This document shows positions 1 through 7,883 of a DNA stretch of 49,432 nucleotides, one piece after another. Numbering within the stretch: the stretch's first letter is position 1; every line of letters starts with the position of its first letter. Source of the stretch: Betaproteobacteria bacterium (lineage in GTDB: Bacteria > Pseudomonadota > Gammaproteobacteria > Burkholderiales > SG8-41); the NCBI GenBank assembly GCA_947486575.1, contig CANKUB010000019.1, forward strand, positions 1 through 49,432. Direction: 5' to 3'. The notes beneath the pieces are model-generated. The model had not been told where the DNA came from, searched no databases, and saw only the letters and a list, made by a program, of their open reading frames with translations. A program made the translations under genes and the position numbers.

Positions 1-1
1 C

Positions 2-23
2 GTGTGACTTTAGCCATTTGAAA
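2..23 (+). repeat. Left terminal inverted repeat of the IS66-type element
   Basis: Bases 2-14 are identical to the reverse complement of 2695-2707, and bases 18-23 to that of 2686-2691; three central positions differ. It starts one base from the window edge. Confidence 0.8.
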
Positions 24-51
24 GATTTCGCTGGCGTCTGAGGGGGACTTT

Positions 52-966
52 GTGTATTGTTCCCCACTTATGGGGAGTCTCGCTGATCCGATTGTGTTTC
101 GCCACCGCGGCCGTGACCTGACGACGGCGGATATCGCCAGAATTCAAGCCACCATTGTGGCTCACTACGAGCGCGGGCGCACCTTTATTGGCGTGCGACT
201 TTGCGAACAATGGGATTGGCGGCAATCGAACGGGCAGTACAAAGCCTTCGCGGCGCGCGATTTGTTGCTGCGGCTGCAGCGCGCGGGACTGGTCGAACTG
301 CCGGCACCGCAACGAACCAAGGTGAACCGGCCGCGGCAGAACTACGAGCAGAAGCCACTCTTTATCCAGACGCGGCTCACAGGAACGCTCGCGGATTATC
401 CGGCTGTGCGGCTGCAATCGGTGCAGGGCGCGGTCGAGCACTATCTTTGGGACTACCTGCTCGCGCACCACCATTATCTGGGACGTCCGACGCTGGTCGG
501 AGAGCATCTGAAGCAGCTGGTGTTCTTGGGCGAGCAGGTGGTCGGGTGTCTGGGCTGGGCGAGCGCGGCCTGGAAGATCGGGCCGCGTGATCAGTATATT
601 GGCTGGAGCCTTGAGCAGCGCCGCGCCCGCTTGTCGTTGCTCGCCAATAATGTGCGTTTCCTCGTTCTGCCCTGGGTGCGCGTGCCCAGTCTTGCCTCAT
701 GCGTGTTGGGGCTTAGCGTGCGAGGACTGTCGGGGCTGTGGCAGCAGCGCTATGGTCACGCGGTGGTGTTGGCGGAAACTTTCGTCGATAGCGCGCGCTT
801 TGCCGGCACCTGTTATCGGGCCGCCAACTGGCAGTGCGTGGGCCAGACGCAAGGTAGCGCCAAACGCGGTCACGTCTATCACCATCATGGCAACGTCAAG
901 CGCATTTATCTGTATCCGTTGACTCGTCATTGGCGCGAACCGTTGACTGCCGGGCTGATGCCGTGA
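52..966 (+). CDS. DruA-like protein (DUF4338), IS passenger
   Basis: A 304-residue protein resembling the DUF4338 family, named after DruA of the Druantia anti-phage locus. What shows this is the overall pattern: an N-terminal helical part, a central segment GRPTLVGEHLKQLVF followed by GCLGWASAAWKIGPRD, then a C-terminal part with LAETFVDSARFAGTCYRAANW and a KRIYLYPL ending. The GTG start at 52 is chosen because a purine-rich AGGGGG lies about six bases upstream; ATG at 70 has no such site. The stop TGA at 964-966 overlaps the GTG of the transposase by four bases, which suggests translational coupling. No DruB-E partner genes are present, so a Druantia defence role is unlikely. Its job in transposition is unknown. 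Confidence 0.75.
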   Translation: MYCSPLMGSLADPIVFRHRGRDLTTADIARIQATIVAHYERGRTFIGVRLCEQWDWRQSNGQYKAFAARDLLLRLQRAGLVELPAPQRTKVNRPRQNYEQKPLFIQTRLTGTLADYPAVRLQSVQGAVEHYLWDYLLAHHHYLGRPTLVGEHLKQLVFLGEQVVGCLGWASAAWKIGPRDQYIGWSLEQRRARLSLLANNVRFLVLPWVRVPSLASCVLGLSVRGLSGLWQQRYGHAVVLAETFVDSARFAGTCYRAANWQCVGQTQGSAKRGHVYHHHGNVKRIYLYPLTRHWREPLTAGLMP

Positions 967-2369
967 CTCACGCCGAGGCGCTCGCCATCTTGGATTCGCC
1001 GCGGGCGCAAGCCGCGCGCACCATCCTCGCCTTGGCCGAGAAGGCCAAGCTTTGGGATCAACTGCAAGCCAAGGGAGCGACTACCCCGATCAGTCCCGCC
1101 ACCCCCTCTGGGATGCAGCCGGTGTATCTGAAGCCGCGCGCGCGCCGGCGTGCCAAACCACCGGGCCGCAAGCCTGGACATCCAGGGGCGCATCGGCACG
1201 TGCCGGCGCACATCGATACGCGCGTTGAACACCAGCTCACGTACTGCCCGGACTGTCACCATAAAGTCGGGCCCTCGATCCGCCAGCACACCCGGATCAT
1301 CGAGGAGATCCCGCCCGTCGTGCCCGAGGTCACCGCCCACACCGTACACGGTCATTGGTGTGCCACCTGCAGCAAAATCGTCACCGCGCCGGTGACGGCG
1401 GCCCTGCCGCATAGCACCTTGGGCCTGCGCTTCGTGGTCTACACGGCATGGCTGCATTATTTCGTCGGCGTGAGCGTCGGCAACTGTGTGAAGATCGCGC
1501 AGGCCTCGCTCGGCTTCACGGTGAGCCCCGGCGGCCTGACTCTCGCATGGATGAACCTCGCCCTGCGCCTGGAAGGCGACTATGAGCGCATCCGCCAGAC
1601 CATCCGCAACAGCGCGGTCCTGCATGCCGACGAGACGGGCTGGCGCATCAACGGTGTGACGTGCTGGTTGTGGGCCTTCGCCACCCGTCACCAGTGCTAC
1701 TATTTGATTGATCCGCATCGCGGCTCGAGCGTCGTCAAGGCGGTGCTCGGCTCGCTGTTTGCCGGCATCCTGATCACCGACTTCTGGGGTGCCTACAACG
1801 CGCTCGAAGCACTCGCCAAACAGAAGTGCTATTTCCATTTGTTCACGGAGCTCAAAAAGGTCGATAAACTCACCCCCGCACGCCCTTGGCGACGCTTCCG
1901 CAAAAAGCTCGCCCGGCTGCTCAAAGATGCGGTCCGCCTTGGCGAGGCGCGAACCCCTATGAAGCCCCAGTGCTACGCGCGGCGAAAGGCCCAGTTGCAT
2001 CGGCGCCTCGACCAATTCATCGCCACCCCATGGACCGACCCCCACGCCAAACGCCTCATCAAACGCTTGCGTCGCCACCGTCATGAGATGCTCACCTTCC
2101 TCGATCACGAGTCCGTCAGCCCCTACAACAACCATGCCGAGCAGCAAATGCGGGTTGCCGTCCACACCCGCAAGGTCAGTCAACAGAACCGCTCAACCCA
2201 AGGCGCCAAAACGCACGCCATCTTGCTCAGCCACTTTCGTACCGCCAATCTGCAAAAGCTCAACCCCCTCGACTACGTGATGCAATTGGCCAAGGCTGCG
2301 ATCATCGCCAAACCCGCTGCCTCCGACACCGCAGCCGCAATCCTCACGCCCCTCAAACAAGCTGCCTGA
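963..2369 (+). CDS. IS66 family transposase (TnpC type)
   Basis: DDE transposase of the IS66 family that would cut and join the element ends. Counting from GTG 963 (468 aa), the probable catalytic residues are D223 (HADETGW), D273 (TDFWGAYN) and E393 (NNHAEQQMR). An N-terminal basic stretch (KPRARRRAKPPGRKPGHPGA) is followed by a zinc-binding-like segment with CPDC and CATC pairs, as usual in IS66 TnpC. A TTG at 930 would extend the frame by 11 codons, but GTG 963 overlaps the upstream stop as GTGA and is preferred. No frameshift was seen, so the gene looks functional. It ends with an IS66 C-terminal-like region (LLSHFRTANLQKLNPLDYV). Confidence 0.9.
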   Translation: MTHAEALAILDSPRAQAARTILALAEKAKLWDQLQAKGATTPISPATPSGMQPVYLKPRARRRAKPPGRKPGHPGAHRHVPAHIDTRVEHQLTYCPDCHHKVGPSIRQHTRIIEEIPPVVPEVTAHTVHGHWCATCSKIVTAPVTAALPHSTLGLRFVVYTAWLHYFVGVSVGNCVKIAQASLGFTVSPGGLTLAWMNLALRLEGDYERIRQTIRNSAVLHADETGWRINGVTCWLWAFATRHQCYYLIDPHRGSSVVKAVLGSLFAGILITDFWGAYNALEALAKQKCYFHLFTELKKVDKLTPARPWRRFRKKLARLLKDAVRLGEARTPMKPQCYARRKAQLHRRLDQFIATPWTDPHAKRLIKRLRRHRHEMLTFLDHESVSPYNNHAEQQMRVAVHTRKVSQQNRSTQGAKTHAILLSHFRTANLQKLNPLDYVMQLAKAAIIAKPAASDTAAAILTPLKQAA

Positions 2370-2452
2370 TCGCCCCGCATGTCGCCTGCGCATCGGGGTA
2401 CCTCTGCTAAAATCACCCGCAGGATCTATCCTCTTACTGGACACTGTCCGTC

Positions 2453-2677
2453 ATGCCTAAGCCTCGCACCTGTGAGATGTGTGGTGCCCGCAAACTCAAG
2501 CGCCGCTCGACCACTTACCCGCTCATACTCCCCGGCCAGCAGATCAATGTCGGACGCGTCCAAGTCGATGAATGCGCCGAATGTGGCCACCTCATGCCGA
2601 CCCCAGCAGGACAGGACAAATTGCAGCGTTGTCTCCACGTATTCTCTGGAATGCTCGACATCCCCAGAAAATCGTAA
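2453..2677 (+). CDS. YgiT/MqsA-type zinc-finger protein, IS passenger
   Basis: A 74-residue protein with two CxxC pairs (C7/C10 and C41/C44) separated by about 30 residues, the pattern of the YgiT-type zinc-finger domain found at the N terminus of MqsA-like antitoxins. The helix-turn-helix half that normally follows is missing; the protein stops shortly after the second CxxC. It lies inside the right inverted repeat, so it travels with the element. No toxin partner is present. It may be a remnant, or a small zinc-binding accessory of the element; the sequence does not decide. Confidence 0.7.
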   Translation: MPKPRTCEMCGARKLKRRSTTYPLILPGQQINVGRVQVDECAECGHLMPTPAGQDKLQRCLHVFSGMLDIPRKS

Positions 2678-2685
2678 CGCTATCG

Positions 2686-2707
2686 TTTCAATCCGCTAAA
2701 GTCACAC
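2686..2707 (-). repeat. Right terminal inverted repeat of the IS66-type element
   Basis: Partner of the repeat at 2-23 (19 of 22 matches). It lies just after the zinc-finger gene stop, so that gene is inside the element. The flank beyond it is AT-rich. Confidence 0.8.
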
Positions 2708-2776
2708 AATTATTCAATAAAAACAATAATTTAAGAATATTTCCCATACGCCGTACAGCAGCGCCCGGCGTGTTGG

Positions 2777-3760
2777 CTATTCGATCCTGATGCCCGCCTC
2801 ACGCGCGAGCTTTGCCTTCTTTTCAAACTCTGCCTTGACATAAGCCGTGAATTCTTCCGGAGACGCACTGGCGGTCAGTTCAATGCCGCGTTCGAGGTAA
2901 CGCTTGCGCAAATCGGGCAACCGCACGATGCGTGCAACCTCGCTTTGCACGCGGATGAGTGCTTCGCGTGGCGTGCCTGCAGGCGCAAGCAGGCCGTTAA
3001 AAGTGATTTCTTCGTAGCCTTTGAGGCCCGATTCATCAATCGTGGGCACGTCAGGATATAGCGGCGAGCGCTTCAGGCTGGTGACACCCAGCGCGCGCAG
3101 TCGGCCCGAATCCACATAGGATTTAGACGTGCTGACCTGATCAAACATCAATTGCACATTGCCCGCAATCACATCCACGATCGTCGCGGCGTTGCCTTTG
3201 TACGGCACGTGCAGCATCTTGATGCCGGATTGCAGACTAAGCAGTTCTGCCGCGATATGCCCGGTGCTGCCCGCGCCGGAGGTGCCGTACGCGAGCTGCC
3301 CAGGCCGCGCTTTGCCCAGCACCACCAAATCCTTGACCGTGCGCACCGGTAGTGACGGCGTGACCACCAGAACCTGCGGCACCAGACAGGTCAGCGAAAC
3401 ACCCACGAAGTCCTTGATCGCGTCGTAGCCGGAGTTTTTCATCAGCGACGGCACGGTGGCAAAGGTGTTGGCAATCGCCAGCAGCGTATAACCGTCAGCA
3501 GGCGCCTTGGCAACAAACTGCGTGCCAACCAGACTACTGGCGCCAGCGCGGTTTTCAACGATGATCTGTTGCCCCAGGCTCTCGCCCAGCGGCGCGGCGA
3601 CGGCGCGCGCCACGATATCCAGATTGCCACCGGGCACCAGCGGCACGATGAGGCGGATAGGCTTTGACGGGTAATTCTGCGCGTGTGCTGCCGGCCCTGC
3701 GGTAAGCGCTGCGACGCTTAGGGTGGCAAAGGTGGCTGCGATCACTGGGTTTCTATTCAC
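2777..3760 (-). CDS. Bug-family TTT substrate-binding protein
   Basis: Periplasmic solute receptor of the Bug (TctC-like) family, 327 aa. After a signal peptide ending near AHA-Q come the family landmarks YPSKPIRLIVP, the VENRAGASS loop, APADGYTLL, a long C-terminal lobe with HVPYKG, and PDVPTIDESG. The GTG start at 3760 is chosen because CAGGAG lies just upstream and it opens directly into the signal sequence; an upstream in-frame extension of 79 codons is Cys-rich and unlike the family. Bug proteins bind small carboxylates or amides; the ligand cannot be told from sequence. No transporter membrane genes are adjacent. The gene lies directly behind the insertion sequence. Confidence 0.9.
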   Translation of the reverse strand: MNRNPVIAATFATLSVAALTAGPAAHAQNYPSKPIRLIVPLVPGGNLDIVARAVAAPLGESLGQQIIVENRAGASSLVGTQFVAKAPADGYTLLAIANTFATVPSLMKNSGYDAIKDFVGVSLTCLVPQVLVVTPSLPVRTVKDLVVLGKARPGQLAYGTSGAGSTGHIAAELLSLQSGIKMLHVPYKGNAATIVDVIAGNVQLMFDQVSTSKSYVDSGRLRALGVTSLKRSPLYPDVPTIDESGLKGYEEITFNGLLAPAGTPREALIRVQSEVARIVRLPDLRKRYLERGIELTASASPEEFTAYVKAEFEKKAKLAREAGIRIE

Positions 3761-3883
3761 TGCATCTCCTGATGGTTTTACCGACACGCACTCAAATCTG
3801 CACCGGGCCGCGATTATCGCTGTTTTAGCCGGAGCACAGCATGGCACGCCGACGTGTGTAACTACCACTGGGCGAGCAATAAT

Positions 3884-3913
3884 ATAACCATCTGTTTTTA
3901 TTGCATTTTTTAG
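3884..3913 (-). repeat. AT-rich recurrent motif, copy A
   Basis: Read on the minus strand this holds CAATAAAAACAGATGGTTAT, nearly the same as copies at 14948, 38120 and 36275. It lies 124 bp upstream of the Bug gene start at 3760 and points toward it. The rest of the 256-bp gap 3761-4016 shows no gene. Function unknown. Confidence 0.5.
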
Positions 3914-4016
3914 AGACCCCCCGTTACATCCGCAACACTTTGTTGCACATTCCCGGTACGCCTTGGCTGCGCACCAGACGTTTTTGGAACTGGGCAATCA
4001 ACAAAAGGAGAATGCC

Positions 4017-4676
4017 ATGAAAGCGAATAAAACACTGACGTTATTGGCCACCGCCACTTTGATTGCTGCCGCATTTCCTGCGCAGGCTGAGCAACAGTGG
4101 GAACGCGGTGCGCGTGGCCAGCGCGCTAACCCACCGGCGGCAGCGCGTGCAACCGCACCGGCTCCGGCTCCTGTTGCGACGCATCGACCGGCTGCAATGC
4201 AAGCTGCGGTTCACCACATGTCAGCGCCGATAGCCGCACCACACCGTGCAAACTACACGTCGCCAGTGGCATATCGTCCGGCATTCATGCATGCGCCGAT
4301 TATCGTTCAGCGGCAAGTGGTGGTGGAGCGCCCGGTTTACGTCGATCGCCCGGTGTATGTTGAGCGCCCGGTCTACGTGGAACAGCCGGTGTATGCGTCT
4401 GCGCCAGTGTATTACCCGGAACCTGCGGCAGTTACCTACAGCGAACCCGCGCCCGCGTATTACCCTGAGCCGGTGGCCTACCCGGAAGCCGCGCCGGTGT
4501 CCGCGTATTACCCCGTCACGCCATCCGGCCCGAATGTCGCTGGTGCTGTGGGTGGGGCGGTGATCGGTGGCGCACTGGGTAACGTGATCGGCAGTCAGAC
4601 TGGGCGCGGTGATGGACGCGGTATTGCCACGGTCATCGGAGCGCTCATCGGCGGGTTGATCGGCAGCGGGTTTTAA
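4017..4676 (+). CDS. Exported Pro/Tyr-rich protein with glycine-zipper C terminus
   Basis: A 219-residue protein with a clear signal peptide (MKANKTLTLLATATLIAAAF, cleavage near AQA-E). The middle is rich in Pro, Ala, Val and Tyr and holds four copies of a six-residue repeat of the type ERPVYV, then PVYYPEP-like units. The C terminus (about residues 168-219) is a glycine zipper with GGAVIGGALGNVIG and GALIGGLIGSGF, as in small outer-membrane-associated 2TM proteins. ATG 4017 has AAGGAG seven bases upstream; the frame is open further upstream but without signal features. A likely terminator follows. Probably an envelope protein; no function can be assigned. Confidence 0.8.
   Translation: MKANKTLTLLATATLIAAAFPAQAEQQWERGARGQRANPPAAARATAPAPAPVATHRPAAMQAAVHHMSAPIAAPHRANYTSPVAYRPAFMHAPIIVQRQVVVERPVYVDRPVYVERPVYVEQPVYASAPVYYPEPAAVTYSEPAPAYYPEPVAYPEAAPVSAYYPVTPSGPNVAGAVGGAVIGGALGNVIGSQTGRGDGRGIATVIGALIGGLIGSGF
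4326..4397 (+). repeat. Four tandem 18-bp coding repeats
   Basis: In-frame units at 4326, 4344, 4362 and 4380 encode ERPVYV, DRPVYV, ERPVYV and EQPVYA. Third-position changes between units (GTT/GTG/GTC, TAC/TAT) show the repeat is kept at the protein level. Confidence 0.85.
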
Positions 4677-4703
4677 GCGCTGCGGTAGTTGGAGCACGAC
4701 AAA

Positions 4704-4738
4704 GGGGCAGCCCGTATCACAGCGGCTGCCTCTTTTTT
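4704..4738 (+). terminator. Rho-independent terminator
   Basis: A seven-base stem GGCAGCC (4706-4712) and GGCTGCC (4724-4730) is followed by TCTTTTTT. It lies 27 bp after the stop of the glycine-zipper gene and serves that strand. Confidence 0.8.
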
Positions 4739-4747
4739 ATGGGCTAT

Positions 4748-5485
4748 TTACTTACCGGGATTCGCCACCCGCATTTTCCACAATTCCCACGGCCGATCCA
4801 TATTCACGTAGTTGGCGGCATCCGCACCAGCCGCTTCGGCATCATTCAAAAAATTAATTTCACCCGGCTCGCCTGACCCACACAGACCACTCAGACGTAA
4901 GGCCTCAGCCTGCAAGCGTGCATTCTGCTCGGCGTATACGGCACGGTAAACCACCTGGCGAATGGAGTCCCCCACCGCCACCGCGCCATGACCGCGCATC
5001 AAGGCGAATGCTGCACTGCCCAACGTGCGCGCAAACGCCACGCCCAACTGCGGCGTGCGAATCAGCATGTCAGTGGCCGGGCCGCCCGCATCGCGTATCT
5101 CGAAGTTGGGCACATTACCCGCGAGAAAACCGCTCATGTGTGAGATGGGCCTCAGCTTGGTATTGGTCACGCCAAACGGAATCACCGCAGGCGAATGGTT
5201 ATGCACCACCGCCTGTACGTCGGTACGCACGCGAAATACCTCGCTGTGAATAAAGCGCTCCAGGTAAGGCTTGCGGCCGCGTGCGTCAACGGGGTTGCCA
5301 TCCAGATCAAACTCCATGATGTCTTCAGCTTTTACCGTAGCGGGTGCAACGCTGCGTGCCAGCAAAAAGCGGTCAGGCCGCGACGGGTGCCGCACGCTGA
5401 CATGGCCGAAGCCATCCACCACACCTTCGTTGTACAGAATGTGGTTGGCGGTGACTAGGTCTTCGATGATTTCGCGTTCAGTCAT
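4748..5485 (-). CDS. Class II aldolase/adducin family protein
   Basis: A 245-residue class II aldolase-fold protein, a family of zinc-dependent aldolases, decarboxylases and epimerases acting on hydroxy acids or sugar phosphates. The zinc-site pattern is visible as HNHS near residue 95 and RGHG near residue 165, with an acidic residue in the preceding loop (YLERFIHSEVF). It is read on the same strand as pcaH and pcaG and begins 18 bp after the pcaG stop, so it is probably the third gene of that operon. Members near aromatic genes sometimes act as decarboxylases, but the substrate here is unknown. Confidence 0.85.
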   Translation of the reverse strand: MTEREIIEDLVTANHILYNEGVVDGFGHVSVRHPSRPDRFLLARSVAPATVKAEDIMEFDLDGNPVDARGRKPYLERFIHSEVFRVRTDVQAVVHNHSPAVIPFGVTNTKLRPISHMSGFLAGNVPNFEIRDAGGPATDMLIRTPQLGVAFARTLGSAAFALMRGHGAVAVGDSIRQVVYRAVYAEQNARLQAEALRLSGLCGSGEPGEINFLNDAEAAGADAANYVNMDRPWELWKMRVANPGK

Positions 5486-5503
5486 ATTTTCGTAGTTACG
5501 AGT

Positions 5504-6067
5504 TTAATAATCAAAAAACACCGTCTCTTTTGGCCCCTGCAAATGCACATTCCATTGCAGCGTGCCGTCGGCGGCCTTGGTTGCAACCAGGGTTGATCGC
5601 CGCGCGGCTGGCACAAGATTCAAAACCGCATCAGCCACATTCGCAGCATCGTCAGGAAAATAAATCCGCGTCATCAAGTGCTTCAACAACCCGCGCATAA
5701 AAATCACCACGGTGATATGAGGCGCCTGCTCTTTACCGTCCGGCCCGGCGACGGCGCCGGGCTTGATGGTAGCCAGACGAAAACCGCCTTGCGCATCGGC
5801 CAGTACGCGACCGAAACCCCTGAAACTTTCTTCGAGGAGCTTTTCCTGCGCATCATCCGGGTGGGCATATTTGCCGTATGAATTGGCCTGCCATGTTTCA
5901 ATCACCGCATCCGTCACGGGTTGACCATCGCCATCAAAAATTTTGCCTGCAATGACAACACGCTCGCCTGCCACGCCCGCAGGTGCCACATCAGGTACGG
6001 CAGCCTTTTCGAAGCCGATGGAGACAAACGGGCCGACCGTTTGCGCGGCAGTCAGTAACAGGCTCAT
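5504..6067 (-). CDS. pcaG: Protocatechuate 3,4-dioxygenase alpha subunit
   Basis: Alpha subunit (187 aa) of the intradiol ring-cleaving enzyme that converts protocatechuate to beta-carboxy-cis,cis-muconate in the cytoplasm. It opens with the alpha-type N terminus (LLLTAAQTVGPFVSIGF) and has the intradiol signature (VIETWQANSYGKYAH, FRGFGRV). The iron ligands of the beta subunit are missing, as expected: the HxH pair is replaced by APHITVVIF. The ATG at 6067 overlaps the pcaH stop as ATGA. The open frame extends 33 codons upstream inside pcaH, but family length and start favour 6067. It pairs with pcaH; the downstream pathway genes pcaB, pcaC and pcaD are not in this window. Confidence 0.92.
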   Translation of the reverse strand: MSLLLTAAQTVGPFVSIGFEKAAVPDVAPAGVAGERVVIAGKIFDGDGQPVTDAVIETWQANSYGKYAHPDDAQEKLLEESFRGFGRVLADAQGGFRLATIKPGAVAGPDGKEQAPHITVVIFMRGLLKHLMTRIYFPDDAANVADAVLNLVPAARRSTLVATKAADGTLQWNVHLQGPKETVFFDY

Positions 6068-6783
6068 TTCTTTTGCTCTTTCTTTTCCATAGGCGTCGCA
6101 TCGCGCCCGCGCAGAATGATGTCGAAGCGATACGCAATCGCGTATTCGGGCAAGGTATTTTCCCAATCAAAACTCGACACCAATCGGCTACGCGCCTTGT
6201 CATCAGGCACGCTCATATACATGGGGTCAAAGTCCAGCAGCGGGTCGCCGGGAAAGTACATTTGTGTCACCAGCCGCTGCGCAAACCCCTGTCCGAACAA
6301 AGAGAAATGCAAATGCGCGGGCCGCCACGCGTTGAAATGATTGCGCCACGGATATGCGCCCGGCTTGATGGTTTTGAAACGATAGTTGCCCTGTGCGTCC
6401 GTTACCACGCGCCCGAATCCGGTAAAGTTTGGATCAAGCGGCGCATCGTGACTGTCCACCAGGTGCCGATAACGCCCCGACGCATTGGCCTGCCACATTT
6501 CCATCAGCGCATGCGGCACGGGCTTGCCACCTTCATCCAGCAAGCGCCCCGAAACGATCATGCGCTCGCCCAACGGCTCGCCAGCGTGTTGCACAGTGAG
6601 ATCGCTATCGGCCTCAGTCACATCGCGCGCCGTAAAGAGCGGGCCGGTTATCTCGGATAAAGTCTGAGGCATCTGCACCAGCGGCTGCATGGGCGCACGT
6701 TTTACCGTAGATCGATACGCCGGATAAAGATAATCCGGCTGGGTATTAAAATACGATTTGCGGTAGGGATTGACGTTGCTCAT
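6064..6783 (-). CDS. pcaH: Protocatechuate 3,4-dioxygenase beta subunit
   Basis: Catalytic beta subunit (239 aa) holding the non-heme ferric iron. From ATG 6783 the expected ligands are Y105 (GRYRH), Y144 (GAYPW), H157 and H159 (RPAHLHF), with the conserved Arg at 154. The intradiol signature MEMWQANASGRY is present. ATG 6783 has GAGGAG nine bases upstream; an alternative ATG at 6804 would add seven residues with a poorer site. The gene overlaps pcaG by four bases in an ATGA arrangement. It is divergent from a Bug gene (start 6853) across a 69-bp gap that holds overlapping candidate -10 boxes. Confidence 0.93.
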   Translation of the reverse strand: MSNVNPYRKSYFNTQPDYLYPAYRSTVKRAPMQPLVQMPQTLSEITGPLFTARDVTEADSDLTVQHAGEPLGERMIVSGRLLDEGGKPVPHALMEMWQANASGRYRHLVDSHDAPLDPNFTGFGRVVTDAQGNYRFKTIKPGAYPWRNHFNAWRPAHLHFSLFGQGFAQRLVTQMYFPGDPLLDFDPMYMSVPDDKARSRLVSSFDWENTLPEYAIAYRFDIILRGRDATPMEKKEQKK

Positions 6784-6814
6784 ACGGGCCTGCTCCTCAG
6801 ACATTCGACAAATG

Positions 6815-6822
6815 ATTATACT
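6815..6822. promoter_or_regulatory. Overlapping candidate -10 boxes between pcaH and a Bug gene
   Basis: On the minus strand 6820-6815 reads TATAAT, a perfect -10 hexamer facing pcaH. On the plus strand 6817-6822 reads TATACT, facing the Bug gene at 6853. Neither has a convincing -35, so an activator would be expected if they are used. Confidence 0.35.
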
Positions 6823-6852
6823 GGACGCTCAAAGCGTCGCGGAGCCTTAACC

Positions 6853-7821
6853 ATGAAACTTCGTTCACGAATCTTTATCGGAACACTGACGCTACTGGCG
6901 GTAAACGCCGCCGCGCAAAGCTACCCTACCAAACCTGTGCGCGTGGTCGTTCCCTACGCCGCAGGCGGCCTGCCCGACACCATGACACGTCTGGTCGCCG
7001 CGCGCCTAACCGAAACCTTGAAGCAGCAATTCGTTATCGACAATCGCCCCGGCGCAGGCGGCATCGGTGCCTGCGAACTCGTTGCCCGCGCCAACGCCGA
7101 CGGCTACACACTGCTGGTCGCCGATGTCGGCCAAACCGCGATCAACCCCGCGCTCTACGCCAAGCTGCCGTACGATCCAGTAAAGGATTTCGCAGGGGTC
7201 AGTATCATGGGCACCTCGGCACAATTCATCGCCGCCCATGCATCCGTGCCCGCCAACACGTTGAACGAATTGATTGCGCTGGCGAAAGCCAAGCCCGGCG
7301 CGCTGCGCTACGGCTCCGGTGGCATCGGCAGCCTGCATCATCTGTCGATGGAAGCGTTGAATGCCCCGCTGAAGCTGGGCCTCGTGCATGTACCGTACAA
7401 AGGCACGGCGCAATCGGTGCCTGCGCTTATCAGCGGCGAAGTATCGCTGGCGATGTCCGCGTTGCCGTCGTTAGCACCCCACCGCGCCGGAGGCCGCATC
7501 AAGCTGCTGGCGGTCAACACCCTAAAGCGCTCAGCCCAAGCGCCCGATGTGCCCACGGTAGCCGAAGTCACCGGCATCAAGGATTTTGATTACCCGCCGG
7601 TGATCGGCATACTTGCGCCGAGCACTACGCCGCGCGCTATCGTCAATCTGTTATCCAATTCAATCGCGCAGGCCGTGCGCCATCGTGATGTTGCACAGCG
7701 CTATGCCACGCTGGGCATTGATGCTGTAGGCAGCACACCGGAAGAATATGCCGCGCAGAACCGAACGGACTTTGAGAAATATGCGAAGGTGGTTAAGGCG
7801 GCGGGGCTAAAGGCGGAGTGA
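6853..7821 (+). CDS. Bug-family TTT substrate-binding protein
   Basis: Periplasmic solute receptor, 322 aa, with a signal peptide ending near NAAA-Q. Family landmarks are YPTKPVRVVVPYAAGG, VIDNRPGAGG, ADGYTLL, HVPYKGTAQ and APDVPTVAEVTG. It is the divergent partner of the pcaH-pcaG-aldolase operon, so an aromatic acid or breakdown product is a reasonable ligand, by analogy with the terephthalate-binding TphC; this is inference. It is convergent with the PdxA-family gene at 7884. Confidence 0.9.
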   Translation: MKLRSRIFIGTLTLLAVNAAAQSYPTKPVRVVVPYAAGGLPDTMTRLVAARLTETLKQQFVIDNRPGAGGIGACELVARANADGYTLLVADVGQTAINPALYAKLPYDPVKDFAGVSIMGTSAQFIAAHASVPANTLNELIALAKAKPGALRYGSGGIGSLHHLSMEALNAPLKLGLVHVPYKGTAQSVPALISGEVSLAMSALPSLAPHRAGGRIKLLAVNTLKRSAQAPDVPTVAEVTGIKDFDYPPVIGILAPSTTPRAIVNLLSNSIAQAVRHRDVAQRYATLGIDAVGSTPEEYAAQNRTDFEKYAKVVKAAGLKAE

Positions 7822-7883
7822 GCGCTTTTGTTGTAATAAAAACCGATGTTTGAAATTCGATTTTGGTTAGCTTTTGTTGTGAA

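Larger units (their letters stand above)
2..2707 (+). mobile_element. IS66-type insertion sequence with DruA-like and YgiT-type passenger genes
   Basis: The element is bounded by imperfect inverted repeats: 2-23 matches the reverse complement of 2686-2707 at 19 of 22 positions, with 13 identical bases at the outer end (GTGTGACTTTAGC). Between them lie three same-strand genes: a DUF4338/DruA-like protein, an IS66-type DDE transposase and a small zinc-finger protein. The usual IS66 accessory genes tnpA and tnpB are absent, as in the transposase-only ISBst12 subgroup known from the literature. Family IS66 elements make 8-bp target duplications. The eight bases after the right end are AATTATTC, and the only base left of the element in this window is C, which agrees with that but proves little. 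The element appears intact. Confidence 0.85.

Noticed and set aside
927-2183. Long open frame on the minus strand (418 codons)
   Set aside because: Lies antisense within the IS66 transposase; composition reflects the codon pattern of the real gene and no family is recognisable.
52-2707. Druantia-type anti-phage defence locus
   Set aside because: Only a DruA-like protein is present; DruB, DruC, DruD and DruE are absent and the gene is inside an insertion sequence.
2777-3997. Longer form of the first Bug protein with 79 extra N-terminal residues
   Set aside because: The extra part is Cys-rich and would bury the signal peptide; GTG 3760 has a Shine-Dalgarno site and gives a normal receptor.
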